Below, piece by piece: positions 7,612 through 15,026 of a stretch of DNA of 45,380 nucleotides. The notes beneath the pieces are model-generated. The model made no database searches. It was not told the origin of the DNA and saw only the letters and a program-made list of their open reading frames with translations. Every line of letters begins with the position of its first letter. Positions within the stretch are counted from its first letter, which is position 1. A program made the translations under genes and the position numbers. The stretch lies in NCBI GenBank assembly GCA_004558205.1, contig SFDM01000043.1, positions 1-45,380 of the forward strand, in the 5' to 3' direction. This DNA comes from Pyramidobacter piscolens. GTDB lineage: Bacteria; Synergistota; Synergistia; Synergistales; Dethiosulfovibrionaceae.

Positions 7612-7698
7612 AGTGGGCATTTTATTGCCGACTCGTTCCACGGTTCGTGTCATTCTCATAATCCAGCCGTCGCTGGATGTGTTGTGCGTTGATGTCAT
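7612..7698 (-). pseudogene. Out-of-frame 5' end of the AbgT gene
   Basis: An ATG at 7698 is preceded by AAGGAGGAGAGGAAGT. It opens a frame reading MTSTHNTSSDGWIMRMTR, then TVERVGNKMP, the usual AbgT N-terminal lead (a basic stretch with ERVGNKxP). One base added to the C-run opposite 7615-7617 would continue it as HSAYLFLYL into the main frame at 7588. As given, the frame instead ends soon afterwards. It is either a real inactivating or phase-variable deletion or a base-call error in a short homopolymer. Confidence 0.75.
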
Positions 7699-7731
7699 AC
7701 TTCCTCTCCTCCTTCTTGTTAAATGAAACGT

Positions 7732-8880
7732 TTACAGCCGCGTCAGCAGCGACGCGAAGACGGCGAGGCGCGGCACGAATTCATCAAGGTCAATATGTTC
7801 GTGTTTTTGGTGAATACCGTCGCCGCAGCAGCCGAGCGAGCAGAGCACAGGCATGCCTAGTCGCGCGAAGTAGTTGGCGTCGCTGCACGCGCCCCAGGTG
7901 AATTCGTCGATTTTGTATCCGACGGCGTCGCCGGCCTCGCGCAGTTTTTGATATAGAGCGTTGTTTTCGGGCGTCTTTTCGACGGGCTCCAGATGGGCGA
8001 TCTCTGTGGCGCTGATTGTCGTGCCGGGGATCGCGCTTTTCAGGTTTGTCAGCGTTTCGTGGACCTTCACGCCGTCTTCGGAATAGAGGAAGCGCGTGTC
8101 AATCTCAAATCGCGCGTAATCGGGCACGATATTGATTTTCTTGCCCCCAGAACAGACGCCGACGCTGAACGTCAGAGCGCGGGAATAGTCGGTCATGCTC
8201 TGAAGCCGGTCGATCTGGCGGGCCATCTCCCAAATGGCGTTGACGCCGCTTTTATGCGCTGCTCCGGAATGTGCCGCCTTGCCATGAATTTCGACGATGT
8301 AGCGGAGCAATCCTGGAGCGCGCGTAGCGATTCGTCCCATTTTCTCCTCCCCTGGTTCGAGGACAAGCGCTGCCTTGTAACCTTTGAACAGTTCTTTCAT
8401 CAGCGGGCGCGATAGGGGGCCGCTGACTTCCTCGTCGCTGGTGAAGCAGGCGTCGAATTGCGTTTTCAGCTCGATGCCAAGGTCGTGCAGCGCCTTGAAC
8501 GCCCAGATAATGTAGATATCTCCGCTTTTCATATCGAGCACGCCGGGGCCGTAAAGGCGGCGGCCGTCGAAGTGAAGCGGCGCGATCGTGCCTTTGTCCC
8601 AAACAGTGTCGTAATGTCCGCTGATGGCGATTTTGTTCTCGTGAACGTTCGCGTTGCGGAAAAGGATATTGCGGCCGTATTTTTCATTCGGATAGGCCGT
8701 AATCGTTCCAAGGCTGCCGACACGGCGGCGCAGAATGTCTTCGAGAACGTCCGCGCACTGTTCAGCGAGCTCTTTGCTGGCCGAGGGCGAGTCTTTTTCT
8801 ACCAGGGCTTTCAGGTCCGCCAGCATCTCCGACTCGTGTTCCCGGAGATAGGGGAGAATTTGTTCTTCGTTTGATGCCAT
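7732..8880 (-). CDS. M20 family metallopeptidase (carboxypeptidase G2-like)
   Basis: The 382-residue protein has the M20 metal ligands in order: SGHYDTVW (His ~89), GVLDMKSG (Asp ~116) and DEEVSGP (Glu pair ~150). A further His lies in the dimerisation lid (HGKAAHSG) and the closing metal His is in GDGIHQKHEH near 360. This order matches glutamate carboxypeptidase/CPG2-type enzymes, which cut C-terminal or acylated amino acids. AAAGGAGG lies 7-8 bases before the ATG. It sits 33 bases before the AbgT start and 30 bases after RidA, in one minus-strand operon. Transporter and peptidase are likely to act on the same class of substrate. Confidence 0.92.
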   Translation of the reverse strand: MASNEEQILPYLREHESEMLADLKALVEKDSPSASKELAEQCADVLEDILRRRVGSLGTITAYPNEKYGRNILFRNANVHENKIAISGHYDTVWDKGTIAPLHFDGRRLYGPGVLDMKSGDIYIIWAFKALHDLGIELKTQFDACFTSDEEVSGPLSRPLMKELFKGYKAALVLEPGEEKMGRIATRAPGLLRYIVEIHGKAAHSGAAHKSGVNAIWEMARQIDRLQSMTDYSRALTFSVGVCSGGKKINIVPDYARFEIDTRFLYSEDGVKVHETLTNLKSAIPGTTISATEIAHLEPVEKTPENNALYQKLREAGDAVGYKIDEFTWGACSDANYFARLGMPVLCSLGCCGDGIHQKHEHIDLDEFVPRLAVFASLLTRL

Positions 8881-8910
8881 AGGATATCCTCCTTTAAACT
8901 GTGACTGGCG

Positions 8911-9375
8911 TCACGGTTTTACTTCGACGACTAGTTCGACCTCGCAGGGAGCATCGCCCGGTAAAACGGCCATTCCCACGGCGCTGCGGGCGGGGCGGCC
9001 CCTTTCAGCGCCGAACAGTTTGACAAGCAGGTCTGTCGCTCCGTTGGCCGCCTGTGCCTGTCCGAAAAAGCCGGCGGTGCTGCTGATAAAGACCGTAGCT
9101 TTGACGACTTTGACGACGTTATTCAGGCTTCCGATCTCCTGTTCTATTGCCGCGAGTGCGTTCAACGTGCAGACGCGCGCGAGTTCATACCCCTCTTCGA
9201 GGCTCACTTCCTTACCTAACTTGCCTTTTTTCAGAAGAACGCCATCCTTTTTGGGCGTTTGGCCGGATGTAAAAAGTAAATTTCCCGACCGTACTGTCAG
9301 CGCATAATTTCCTCCTGAAACCGGAAGCGCGGGGAGCGTTACGCCTTGTTCTTCCATTGTTTTGTATACGTCCAT
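8911..9375 (-). CDS. RidA family protein (enamine/imine deaminase)
   Basis: The 154-residue protein belongs to the YjgF/YER057c/UK114 group, in the slightly longer branch that opens VTLPALPVSGGNYALTVRSGNLLFTSGQ. The active-site arginine is probably in GRPARSAVGM at ~134 and the partner acid in CEVELVVEV near the end. RidA hydrolyses reactive 2-aminoacrylate/enamine intermediates released by PLP-dependent serine/threonine dehydratases. Such an enzyme is encoded immediately upstream, so the pairing is functional as well as positional. AAAGGAG lies before the ATG. Confidence 0.93.
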   Translation of the reverse strand: MDVYKTMEEQGVTLPALPVSGGNYALTVRSGNLLFTSGQTPKKDGVLLKKGKLGKEVSLEEGYELARVCTLNALAAIEQEIGSLNNVVKVVKATVFISSTAGFFGQAQAANGATDLLVKLFGAERGRPARSAVGMAVLPGDAPCEVELVVEVKP

Positions 9376-9397
9376 AGCGATTTCTCCTTTCGTGGAA

Positions 9398-10357
9398 CTA
9401 TAGGGCGACGTTCTTCAATACGTCAAGTTGTTCAAGCCCGACGCTGCCGCCTGAGAGAATGAAGCAGACTTTTTCGTCGGCCTTTACCTCTAGGCGCCCC
9501 TGCAAGATCGCGCCAATCCCGATGCACGACGAAGGTTCTGCGAGAACTTTGCCTTCCACCAGCAAAAGTTTCATGCCCTTAAGCAGAAACTCGTCGTCGA
9601 CGGGCACAAAGCCGTCCGTATTGGCGACGACGACGGGAAAACATTTTTCGCCTGGAATGGTTGAGGCCAGCGCGTCGGCGACAGTGTACCTGATATCGAC
9701 CGAAATAGGCTTGCCGGCCGCGAGGCTTGCGGAATAGCGGGCGCGGACGGCAGGCTCCGCCCCATACACTTTCGTGCCGGGCATACAGGCCTTCACCGCG
9801 GTTGACACTCCGCTGATCAGGCCGCCTCCGGCGACGGGAACGACGACTTTGTCAAGGTCTGGACATTGTTCGGCCAGCTCGAGGCCGATCGTGCCCTGTC
9901 CCGCCATGATAAGTTCGTCGTTAAACGGCGGAATCATGACGCCTCTCGTCTCCGCGCAAATTTTTTCCGCGAGGTCAAAACGTTCCGCTGTGTCGCAGAA
10001 CACTACTTGTGCGCCGAGCGCGGAAATGGCTTCGATCTTTACCCGCGGCGCGGTACGCGGCATTACAACGGTCGCTTTTGCGCCAAGCAGCTTCGCGGCG
10101 TAAGCGACGCCTTTGCCGTGATTGCCCGATGAGGCGGCGACAATACCGCGCGCCAGTTCTTCCTTTGTGAGCGACAGCGCCTTGTTCATCGCGCCGCGCA
10201 GCTTAAACGCGCCTGTTATTTGCATACATTCCGCTTTTGCGTAAACCTGGCAGCCCAGAAAAGAGTCAAGATTATACAGCCGAAGCAGCGGCGTTTTTAC
10301 AATGTAAGGCGAAATCCTTTCTCGTGCATCTTGAATCAACTCCACTGAAAATCTCAT
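9398..10357 (-). CDS. Threonine/serine dehydratase-like PLP enzyme (threonine ammonia-lyase family)
   Basis: The ~319-residue protein is a fold-type II PLP enzyme without the regulatory ACT domain of biosynthetic IlvA, so it resembles the catabolic type. The PLP lysine is in GAFKLRGA at ~52-55, the substrate loop in SSGNHG at ~80, the phosphate-binding glycines in PVAGGGLISG at ~177 and the serine near the end in LSGGSVG. It would deaminate threonine or serine to a 2-oxo acid and ammonia. The ATG at 10357 has GGAGG seven bases upstream; the ATG at 10363 would abut the ribosome site. It heads the dehydratase-RidA-M20-AbgT operon and diverges from a LysR gene. Confidence 0.9.
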   Translation of the reverse strand: MRFSVELIQDARERISPYIVKTPLLRLYNLDSFLGCQVYAKAECMQITGAFKLRGAMNKALSLTKEELARGIVAASSGNHGKGVAYAAKLLGAKATVVMPRTAPRVKIEAISALGAQVVFCDTAERFDLAEKICAETRGVMIPPFNDELIMAGQGTIGLELAEQCPDLDKVVVPVAGGGLISGVSTAVKACMPGTKVYGAEPAVRARYSASLAAGKPISVDIRYTVADALASTIPGEKCFPVVVANTDGFVPVDDEFLLKGMKLLLVEGKVLAEPSSCIGIGAILQGRLEVKADEKVCFILSGGSVGLEQLDVLKNVAL

Positions 10358-10404
10358 CGTCATTCCTCCTACGTAATAGATGGCCCAATGGCCCAGATGA
10401 TAGG

Positions 10405-10432
10405 ATTGTAGTATGTTAGATAATAGTTGTAA
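10405..10432 (-). promoter_or_regulatory. Promoter of the dehydratase-RidA-M20-AbgT operon
   Basis: On the minus strand TTACAA (10427-10432) and TACAAT (10405-10410) are 16 bases apart. The -35 box occupies the same six bases as the -35 box of the divergent LysR gene, so the two promoters are back to back and cannot be used at once. The tandem octamer ATGGCCCA lies just downstream at about 10380-10395. Confidence 0.45.
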
Positions 10433-10455
10433 AACGCGCTGTTTTTGTTTATAAT
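10427..10455 (+). promoter_or_regulatory. Promoter of the LysR regulator gene
   Basis: TTGTAA (10427-10432) and a perfect TATAAT (10450-10455) are separated by 17 bases, 36 bases before the LysR start. Confidence 0.6.
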
Positions 10456-10490
10456 ATTCCTAAATGGACTATTGTGGGAGGTTAAGCCGG

Positions 10491-11417
10491 ATGGATATGA
10501 GCGACCTGCGTCTTTTTTGGGACATATGGAAGTTGGGCAGCATTACCAAGGCTGCGAACAGCCATTTCGTCACGCAGTCGGCGACGAGCAAACGTGTTGC
10601 CCTGCTGGAAAAGGAGCTGGGAACCGTTCTTTTCGAGCGGGGGAAAGGAAAGCCGCAGGTGAGATTGACGCCTGCGGGGGAACGGTTTTCAGATATTGCC
10701 GAGCGTATTCTCTTGCTGTACGGGCAGGCGATGGAATTGCGCAAAGATTCGGACCGTTCCTATCTCACCATAGCCTGTATCAACAGTGTACAGAGTTACC
10801 TGCTTCCGCCAATGGTTCGGGCGCTTGAAGAAAAATTTTCCAAACTTTGCGTTACGCTTGAAGACCACCACACGGCCGAGATCCTTTCGCTGGTGGAAGA
10901 CCGCCGCGTGGATGTCGGCATTGCTCATTCGCCGTCGCGGCATCCTGAACTGCGGTCGAGGCTGCTTTACGACGAGGAATACCGTGCTGTCATGCGGAGA
11001 ACGCTCGGAGCGTTTCCCGCTGGAACGGTTTTGCGTCCCGATCAGCTGAGATCGGGAAATGAAGTGTTTGAGTCGTTTGGCCCTGTTTTTCAGGAGTGGC
11101 ATGATCAGTGGTGGGATCTTTCTTCCGCGAAAATCCGCGTTAACGTCACTCTGACGGCCGAGCAATATCTGCATGAAAATCATGATTGGATTATCCTGCC
11201 TGCGGCGGTTGCCCACGCGATGGAAGCGAAGGGATTCGTTTCGTACGCGCTCAATCCCGCACCGCCACGGCATCGCGTGTATGTTGTGTATCATGCGAAA
11301 AACTCTAATAAATTTATTCAGAACTTTGTTGAAGAAGCGATTGCGTATTTCGTGCCGTTTACCGAAATCTTGAATGGTCTGAATCGAGCGGAGGAAGCGG
11401 AAACGGCGCGTTATTGA
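10491..11417 (+). CDS. LysR family transcriptional regulator
   Basis: The ~308-residue protein begins with the LysR winged helix (DLRLFWDIWKLGSITKAANS, then VTQSATSKRVALLEKELG, LFERG, LTPAGERF). The effector domain begins with YLTIACINSVQSYLLP at about residue 90 and has the usual DVGIAHSPS strand. The ATG at 10491 has GGGAGG eight bases upstream. The divergent position and shared -35 box make the dehydratase-RidA-M20-AbgT operon its likely target. The effector is unknown but is probably an amino acid or peptide-like compound (inference). Confidence 0.92.
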   Translation: MDMSDLRLFWDIWKLGSITKAANSHFVTQSATSKRVALLEKELGTVLFERGKGKPQVRLTPAGERFSDIAERILLLYGQAMELRKDSDRSYLTIACINSVQSYLLPPMVRALEEKFSKLCVTLEDHHTAEILSLVEDRRVDVGIAHSPSRHPELRSRLLYDEEYRAVMRRTLGAFPAGTVLRPDQLRSGNEVFESFGPVFQEWHDQWWDLSSAKIRVNVTLTAEQYLHENHDWIILPAAVAHAMEAKGFVSYALNPAPPRHRVYVVYHAKNSNKFIQNFVEEAIAYFVPFTEILNGLNRAEEAETARY

Positions 11418-11424
11418 CTCTTAT

Positions 11425-11526
11425 AAAAAAGCCACAATTCTCAATTTTTTACATTCTCTTCAAAAGTTTGCGGTGTAGGGGCAATCGCTTTTGTAGAGTG
11501 TAAAATTTGAGAATTGCGGCTTTTTT
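11425..11526. terminator. Long bidirectional hairpin between the convergent LysR and SulP genes
   Basis: The 33-base arm at 11425-11457 (AAAAAAGCCACAATTCTC...) pairs with 11495-11526 with only a few mismatches and one bulge. The loop contains a further CAAAAGTTTGC / GCAATCGCTTTTG pairing. Runs of A6 and T6 flank both ends, so it can terminate transcription from either side. It is much longer than a usual terminator and marks the end of the AT-richer block. Bases 11527-11681 hold nothing else that I recognise. Confidence 0.75.
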
Positions 11527-11681
11527 AGCTAAGATCGAATCAGTATAACTTGAATAGATGTCAATACGGAAGCTCTCGATTTGACGTCTAATAGTACTTT
11601 GTATTTGACACGTTTAATAAAAACACTCCAGTCATTCCATCAAAGATTGATGCGTCAATGTTGCTGGAAGCTCATTGGACA

Positions 11682-13382
11682 TCATTGCTCGTGAGTATGA
11701 AGCAGTTCTCGCGCCCGTTTCAGCGCCGCTTCGAGATGGGGCTGGAAGCGGTCCTCGCCCAGTTTGGCCACGAGGCCGCTGCGTCTCATGGCGGCCAGGG
11801 GCTGGGGCCTGACGCCGGAGAAGACCAGCTTGACGCCGTCCTTTTTGCAGCGGCCGTAGAGCTGGTTCATCACGTGCAGCGCCGTGGCATCCATGGTGAC
11901 CACGTGCCGGAGCCTGAGCACCAGTATTGAATAGCCGCCTTCCACGGCGCGGATGGCGTTCTTGAAGGTGTCGATCATGCCGAAGAAGAAAGGCCCGGCC
12001 ACTTCGAAGATCTCCACGCCGTCGGGCACCTGGAATCCGTGGAGGTCGGCGCTCAGCTGTTCCTCCGCTTTCTTGGCCTCTTCGGGCAGCGGGCGGATAT
12101 GGCGGTCGTCGTCGGAGAGGTCACAGGTCACGCGCCGGACTTCGGTGAGCGACGAGATCCTGTGGATGAAGAGCAGCGCGGCGAGCACCACGCCCACTTC
12201 TACGGCGACGGTTAGATCCACCAGCACCGTGAGCAGGAAGGTCAGCACCAGCACGCAGGCGTCGCTCCTGGGGCCCGTGCAGATGTCGCGGAAGTTGGGA
12301 AGCTCGCTCATGTTGTAGCTGACCACCACCAGGATTCCCGCCAGCGCCGCCAGCGGGATCATCTTGGCCGCGGGCGCGAACAGGAGCAGCAGCAGCGCCA
12401 GCACCACCGCGTGAACCATGCCGGCCACGGGGGTGCGTCCGCCGCTTTTCACGTTGGTGGCCGTGCGGGCGATAGCGCCTGTGGCCGGGATACCGCCGAA
12501 GATCACGCTGGCCGTGTTGGCGATGCCCAGGCCGATCAGCTCGCTGTTGGGGTCGTGCCGTCCTCCCGTCATGCCGTCGGCCACGGTGGCGGAAAGCAGC
12601 GACTCGATGGCCGCCAGCAGAGCGACGGTGAAAGCGGGAGAGACTAGGGCGCCCAGGTCGGCCAGGTTGAACTGGGGAATCTGCGGGGCCGGAAGAGAGC
12701 GGGGGAGGTCGCCGAAGCGGCTGCCGATCGTGGCCGTGTCGAGGTCGAGCAGCTGGACCGCCAGCGTCGCCGCGGCCATGGCGATGAGCATAAAGGGCGC
12801 TTTGGGCGCGACGCGCCGCACCAGCAGGATTACCAGGACCGTGCCGATGCCGACGGCAGCCGTGGTCCAGTCGATCTCCGCCAGATGGCTCAGATAGACC
12901 GTCCATTTGCCGATGAAGTCGGCGGGGACGCCGGTCAGGCGAAGCCCCAGTAGGTCCGGGATCTGGGTGGAGAAGATGGTTACGGCGATGCCCGTGGTGA
13001 ACCCCGTGGTCACGGGGAAGGGGATATACCGGATGAACCCTCCGAGGCGGAACAGGCCGAAGAGCACCAGCAGGGCGCCCGCCATGAGCGTGCAGAGCGC
13101 CAGGCCGCCGGCGCCGTACTGGCTCAGGATGCCCGAGATGATCACCACAAAGGCGCCCGTCGGCCCGCCGATCTGTACGGAACTGCCGCCCAGGGCCGAT
13201 ACCAGGAACCCCGCCACGATGGCGGTGAAGATTCCCTTCTCGGGCGGCAGGCCGCTGGCGATGGCAAAGGCCATGGCCAGCGGAAGGGCCACGATGCCTA
13301 CGGTAATGCCCGCGAAAAGGTCAGCCGTCAGACTGGCTCTGCTAAAATGCTGCGCGTCGATCAGAATTTTCGGTTTGTACAT
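11682..13382 (-). CDS. SulP family inorganic anion transporter with STAS domain
   Basis: The 566-residue protein has 10-14 hydrophobic segments. It carries the SulP signature (ASLTADLFAGITVGIVALPLAMAFAIASGLPPEKG, GGSSVQIGGPTGAFVVI), with the later DPNSELIGLGIANTASVIFGGIPATGAIARTATN typical of the family. A cytoplasmic STAS domain fills about residues 435-560 (VEIFEVAGPFFFGMIDTFKNA, LVLRLRHVVTMDATAL). Family members carry sulfate, bicarbonate or dicarboxylates with H+ or Na+; the ion here is not determined. GGGAGAG lies 11 bases before the ATG. It is monocistronic, flanked by the 11425 hairpin and the 13499 terminator. Confidence 0.93.
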   Translation of the reverse strand: MYKPKILIDAQHFSRASLTADLFAGITVGIVALPLAMAFAIASGLPPEKGIFTAIVAGFLVSALGGSSVQIGGPTGAFVVIISGILSQYGAGGLALCTLMAGALLVLFGLFRLGGFIRYIPFPVTTGFTTGIAVTIFSTQIPDLLGLRLTGVPADFIGKWTVYLSHLAEIDWTTAAVGIGTVLVILLVRRVAPKAPFMLIAMAAATLAVQLLDLDTATIGSRFGDLPRSLPAPQIPQFNLADLGALVSPAFTVALLAAIESLLSATVADGMTGGRHDPNSELIGLGIANTASVIFGGIPATGAIARTATNVKSGGRTPVAGMVHAVVLALLLLLFAPAAKMIPLAALAGILVVVSYNMSELPNFRDICTGPRSDACVLVLTFLLTVLVDLTVAVEVGVVLAALLFIHRISSLTEVRRVTCDLSDDDRHIRPLPEEAKKAEEQLSADLHGFQVPDGVEIFEVAGPFFFGMIDTFKNAIRAVEGGYSILVLRLRHVVTMDATALHVMNQLYGRCKKDGVKLVFSGVRPQPLAAMRRSGLVAKLGEDRFQPHLEAALKRARELLHTHEQ

Positions 13383-13498
13383 TCTTTACTTTACTCTCCC
13401 ATACAGTAAAATTAGAAAACACAGGGCTGTTCCATTCTATGCCATAAAACGCTCAAATTGTCTTTTTTTATATGATCTTTTTCTTGAATTTTTAAAAG

Positions 13499-13536
13499 AA
13501 AAACGCCCCTGTTCCGCTGGGAACAGGGGCGTTTTT
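13499..13536 (-). terminator. Terminator between the cytidylate-kinase-like and SulP genes
   Basis: A perfect 17-base stem (13499-13515 with 13520-13536) closes a GCTG loop. A5 and T5 ends make it usable in both directions. Its natural client is the minus-strand gene ending at 13717. Bases 13537-13716 contain no supported gene; the small open frames there are shadows. Confidence 0.8.
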
Positions 13537-13716
13537 GTCATTTTTGATACTTTTTAGCGGCTGGAATTCCTAAGGCTTCTCAATTTCGGGCGTTCTCGGT
13601 TGGCCTAAAGGCGCGCTGGACTGTGCCGGGCTCTTGGCCTGCTTTCGTTCGCTTCGCGGATCTTCTCGAGGCCGTTTCGGACGTCGGGTTTGAGGCTTTT
13701 CCGTGGATCGTCCGTA

Positions 13717-14364
13717 CTAGTCGTCGTCTTCCGCGGTAGCGCTGTCGATGAAGCCCATGCGCTCGGCCATTTCGGCGATAATTTCCGCGGTGCCGCGGCA
13801 TCCCAGCAGGCTGCTGTTGATCGTCATGTGGTAATTCCGAGATTCGCCCCATTTGGCGCCCGTGTAATACTGGCAGTGTTTGGCGCGGATCTTGTCATTC
13901 CGCTTGACGATGCTTTCGGCGTCTTCGGCGCTGATGCCGTAATCCTCCACGGCACGCTTCACCCGTTCCGCCAGAGGCGCGTGGATGAACAGGTTCAGGC
14001 AGTCGCGGCGCTCGCGCAGAATGTAGCCGGCGCAGCGTCCCACGATCACGCAGGGGCCCTTTTCAGCCAGTTCTCTGATGATCTTGCTCTGAAGGATAAA
14101 GAGGTTGTCCGACGCCGGCAGGCCGTCGTTCACGAAGATGCTGTTGGCATAATAGCCGTTGGCGGCGAGATTGAACAAAAAGTTCTGCGTCACCTGTTCC
14201 TCCGTGTTCTTGATATAATCGATCGCGAAGCCGCTTTTCTGTGCTACCAGGTCGATCAGCACCTTGTCGTAAAAAGGAACCCCCAGCTTTTCGGCCGCGA
14301 GTTCGCCGATCTTCCTGCCGCCGCTGCCGTATTCCCGGCTGATGGTGATGATACGTCCGCTCAT
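13717..14364 (-). CDS. Cytidylate kinase-like family protein
   Basis: The 215-residue protein opens with the P-loop-bearing ISREYGSGGRKIGELAAEKLG, then PFYDKVLIDLVA. It has CVIVGRCAGYILRER near the middle and the lid-like region RVKRAVEDYGISAEDAESIVKRNDKIR. This is the broadly distributed cytidylate-kinase-like family (PF13189 type), which has the nucleoside-monophosphate kinase fold but an unproven substrate. The start at 14364 is placed by AAGGGGGA six bases upstream of ATGAGC; 14370 and 14397 are in-frame alternatives. It is apparently monocistronic. The acidic tail (ATAEDDD) is not conserved family sequence as far as I can tell. Confidence 0.88.
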   Translation of the reverse strand: MSGRIITISREYGSGGRKIGELAAEKLGVPFYDKVLIDLVAQKSGFAIDYIKNTEEQVTQNFLFNLAANGYYANSIFVNDGLPASDNLFILQSKIIRELAEKGPCVIVGRCAGYILRERRDCLNLFIHAPLAERVKRAVEDYGISAEDAESIVKRNDKIRAKHCQYYTGAKWGESRNYHMTINSSLLGCRGTAEIIAEMAERMGFIDSATAEDDD

Positions 14365-14539
14365 TCTCATTCCCCCTTGGGATGGCGCAAGGGCCATCTG
14401 CGTTTCTTCCTATTGAAACATACCACAAAACGTCCCGAAGCGCCAGTCTTTTTCATGCTCCTATGGTGAAGGAGAGGCAGTCCCGCCCTGCTTTTGCCTG
14501 ACAATTGTACGAGTTTTCCCGTCAATTTAAAGAAGGCTC

Positions 14540-14567
14540 TTGACATGTGGCCGTCGTTCGTTATAAT
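14540..14567 (+). promoter_or_regulatory. Promoter of the T-box/lysA transcript
   Basis: Perfect TTGACA (14540-14545) and perfect TATAAT (14562-14567) with a 16-base spacer lie just upstream of the T-box leader. Transcription should start near 14574. Confidence 0.8.
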
Positions 14568-14573
14568 CGCACC

Positions 14574-14863
14574 TATAACTTAATAGAGCGGAAAAGCGAT
14601 GAACCGGATCCCTTCATATATAAAGATCGGCGCGGCCAGAGAGGAAGTTCCATAGGCTGGAAGAACTTCTGCGCATGTCCCGTGAAGGGCAAGGCCCGGG
14701 GAGCTGGATTTTGAAAGGCGCGCAGCGCCGGAGTAAATTTCCCGGATTGACCTCCGTCAACAGGTTCGAGGCGGGACAGAGCGATGTGTCCAAGCAGGGT
14801 GGTACCGCGAGATTCGATGATCGAACTCGTCCCTACAGCAATTGTGTGGGGACGGGTTTTTTT
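14574..14863 (+). ncRNA. T-box leader (tRNA-sensing riboswitch) upstream of lysA
   Basis: The T-box sequence AAGCAGGGTGGTACCGCG at 14792-14809 is an exact consensus match. Upstream lies a Stem I distal hairpin beginning AGAGAGGAAGTTC, with GGCTGGAA in the loop (about 14639-14670). The competing terminator is CGTCCCTACA (14828-14837) with TGTGGGGACG (14845-14854), followed by GG and T7. Uncharged tRNA pairs with the specifier in Stem I and with the T-box bulge and prevents termination. The specifier is probably AAG (lysine) at 14691-14693, just before GCCCGGG and GAGC; this is inference from spacing and from the lysA gene downstream. A second partial T-box module follows. Confidence 0.9.
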
Positions 14864-14994
14864 ATAATCGAATCGATACCGCAGAGGCTGGATCGCGCTG
14901 TGTTCAAGCAGGGTGGTACCGCGTGTCCTATGGTCGAAATTTGGCGCGTCCCTGTGTATTGTGACGAAAATACACAGGAACGTGCTGTTTTTTT
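14864..14994 (+). promoter_or_regulatory. Second, incomplete T-box module: antiterminator and terminator without Stem I
   Basis: The T-box AAGCAGGGTGGTACCGCG recurs exactly at 14906-14923, preceded by GGATCGCGCTGTGTTC, similar to the GAGCGATGTGTCC before the first copy. It is followed by a second terminator with stem CCTGTGTATT (14951-14960) and AATACACAGG (14969-14978), then T7 at about 14988-14994. Only 42 bases separate the first terminator from this T-box, so there is no room for a Stem I with its own specifier. The lysA transcript must pass both terminators. Confidence 0.85.
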
Positions 14995-15026
14995 ACACAT
15001 TTTTCTTTGAGAAAGAGGTTTTGCAC

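Noticed and set aside
13580..13852. A 90-residue minus-strand open frame downstream of and overlapping the cytidylate-kinase-like gene
   Set aside because: Most of it is another frame of the kinase-like gene, and its composition is random-like.
14864..14905. A second promoter between the two T-box modules (TATAATCG at 14863-14870)
   Set aside because: The TATAAT-like string overlaps the T-run of the first terminator, and there is no -35 box at the right distance, so the second module is most simply part of the same leader.
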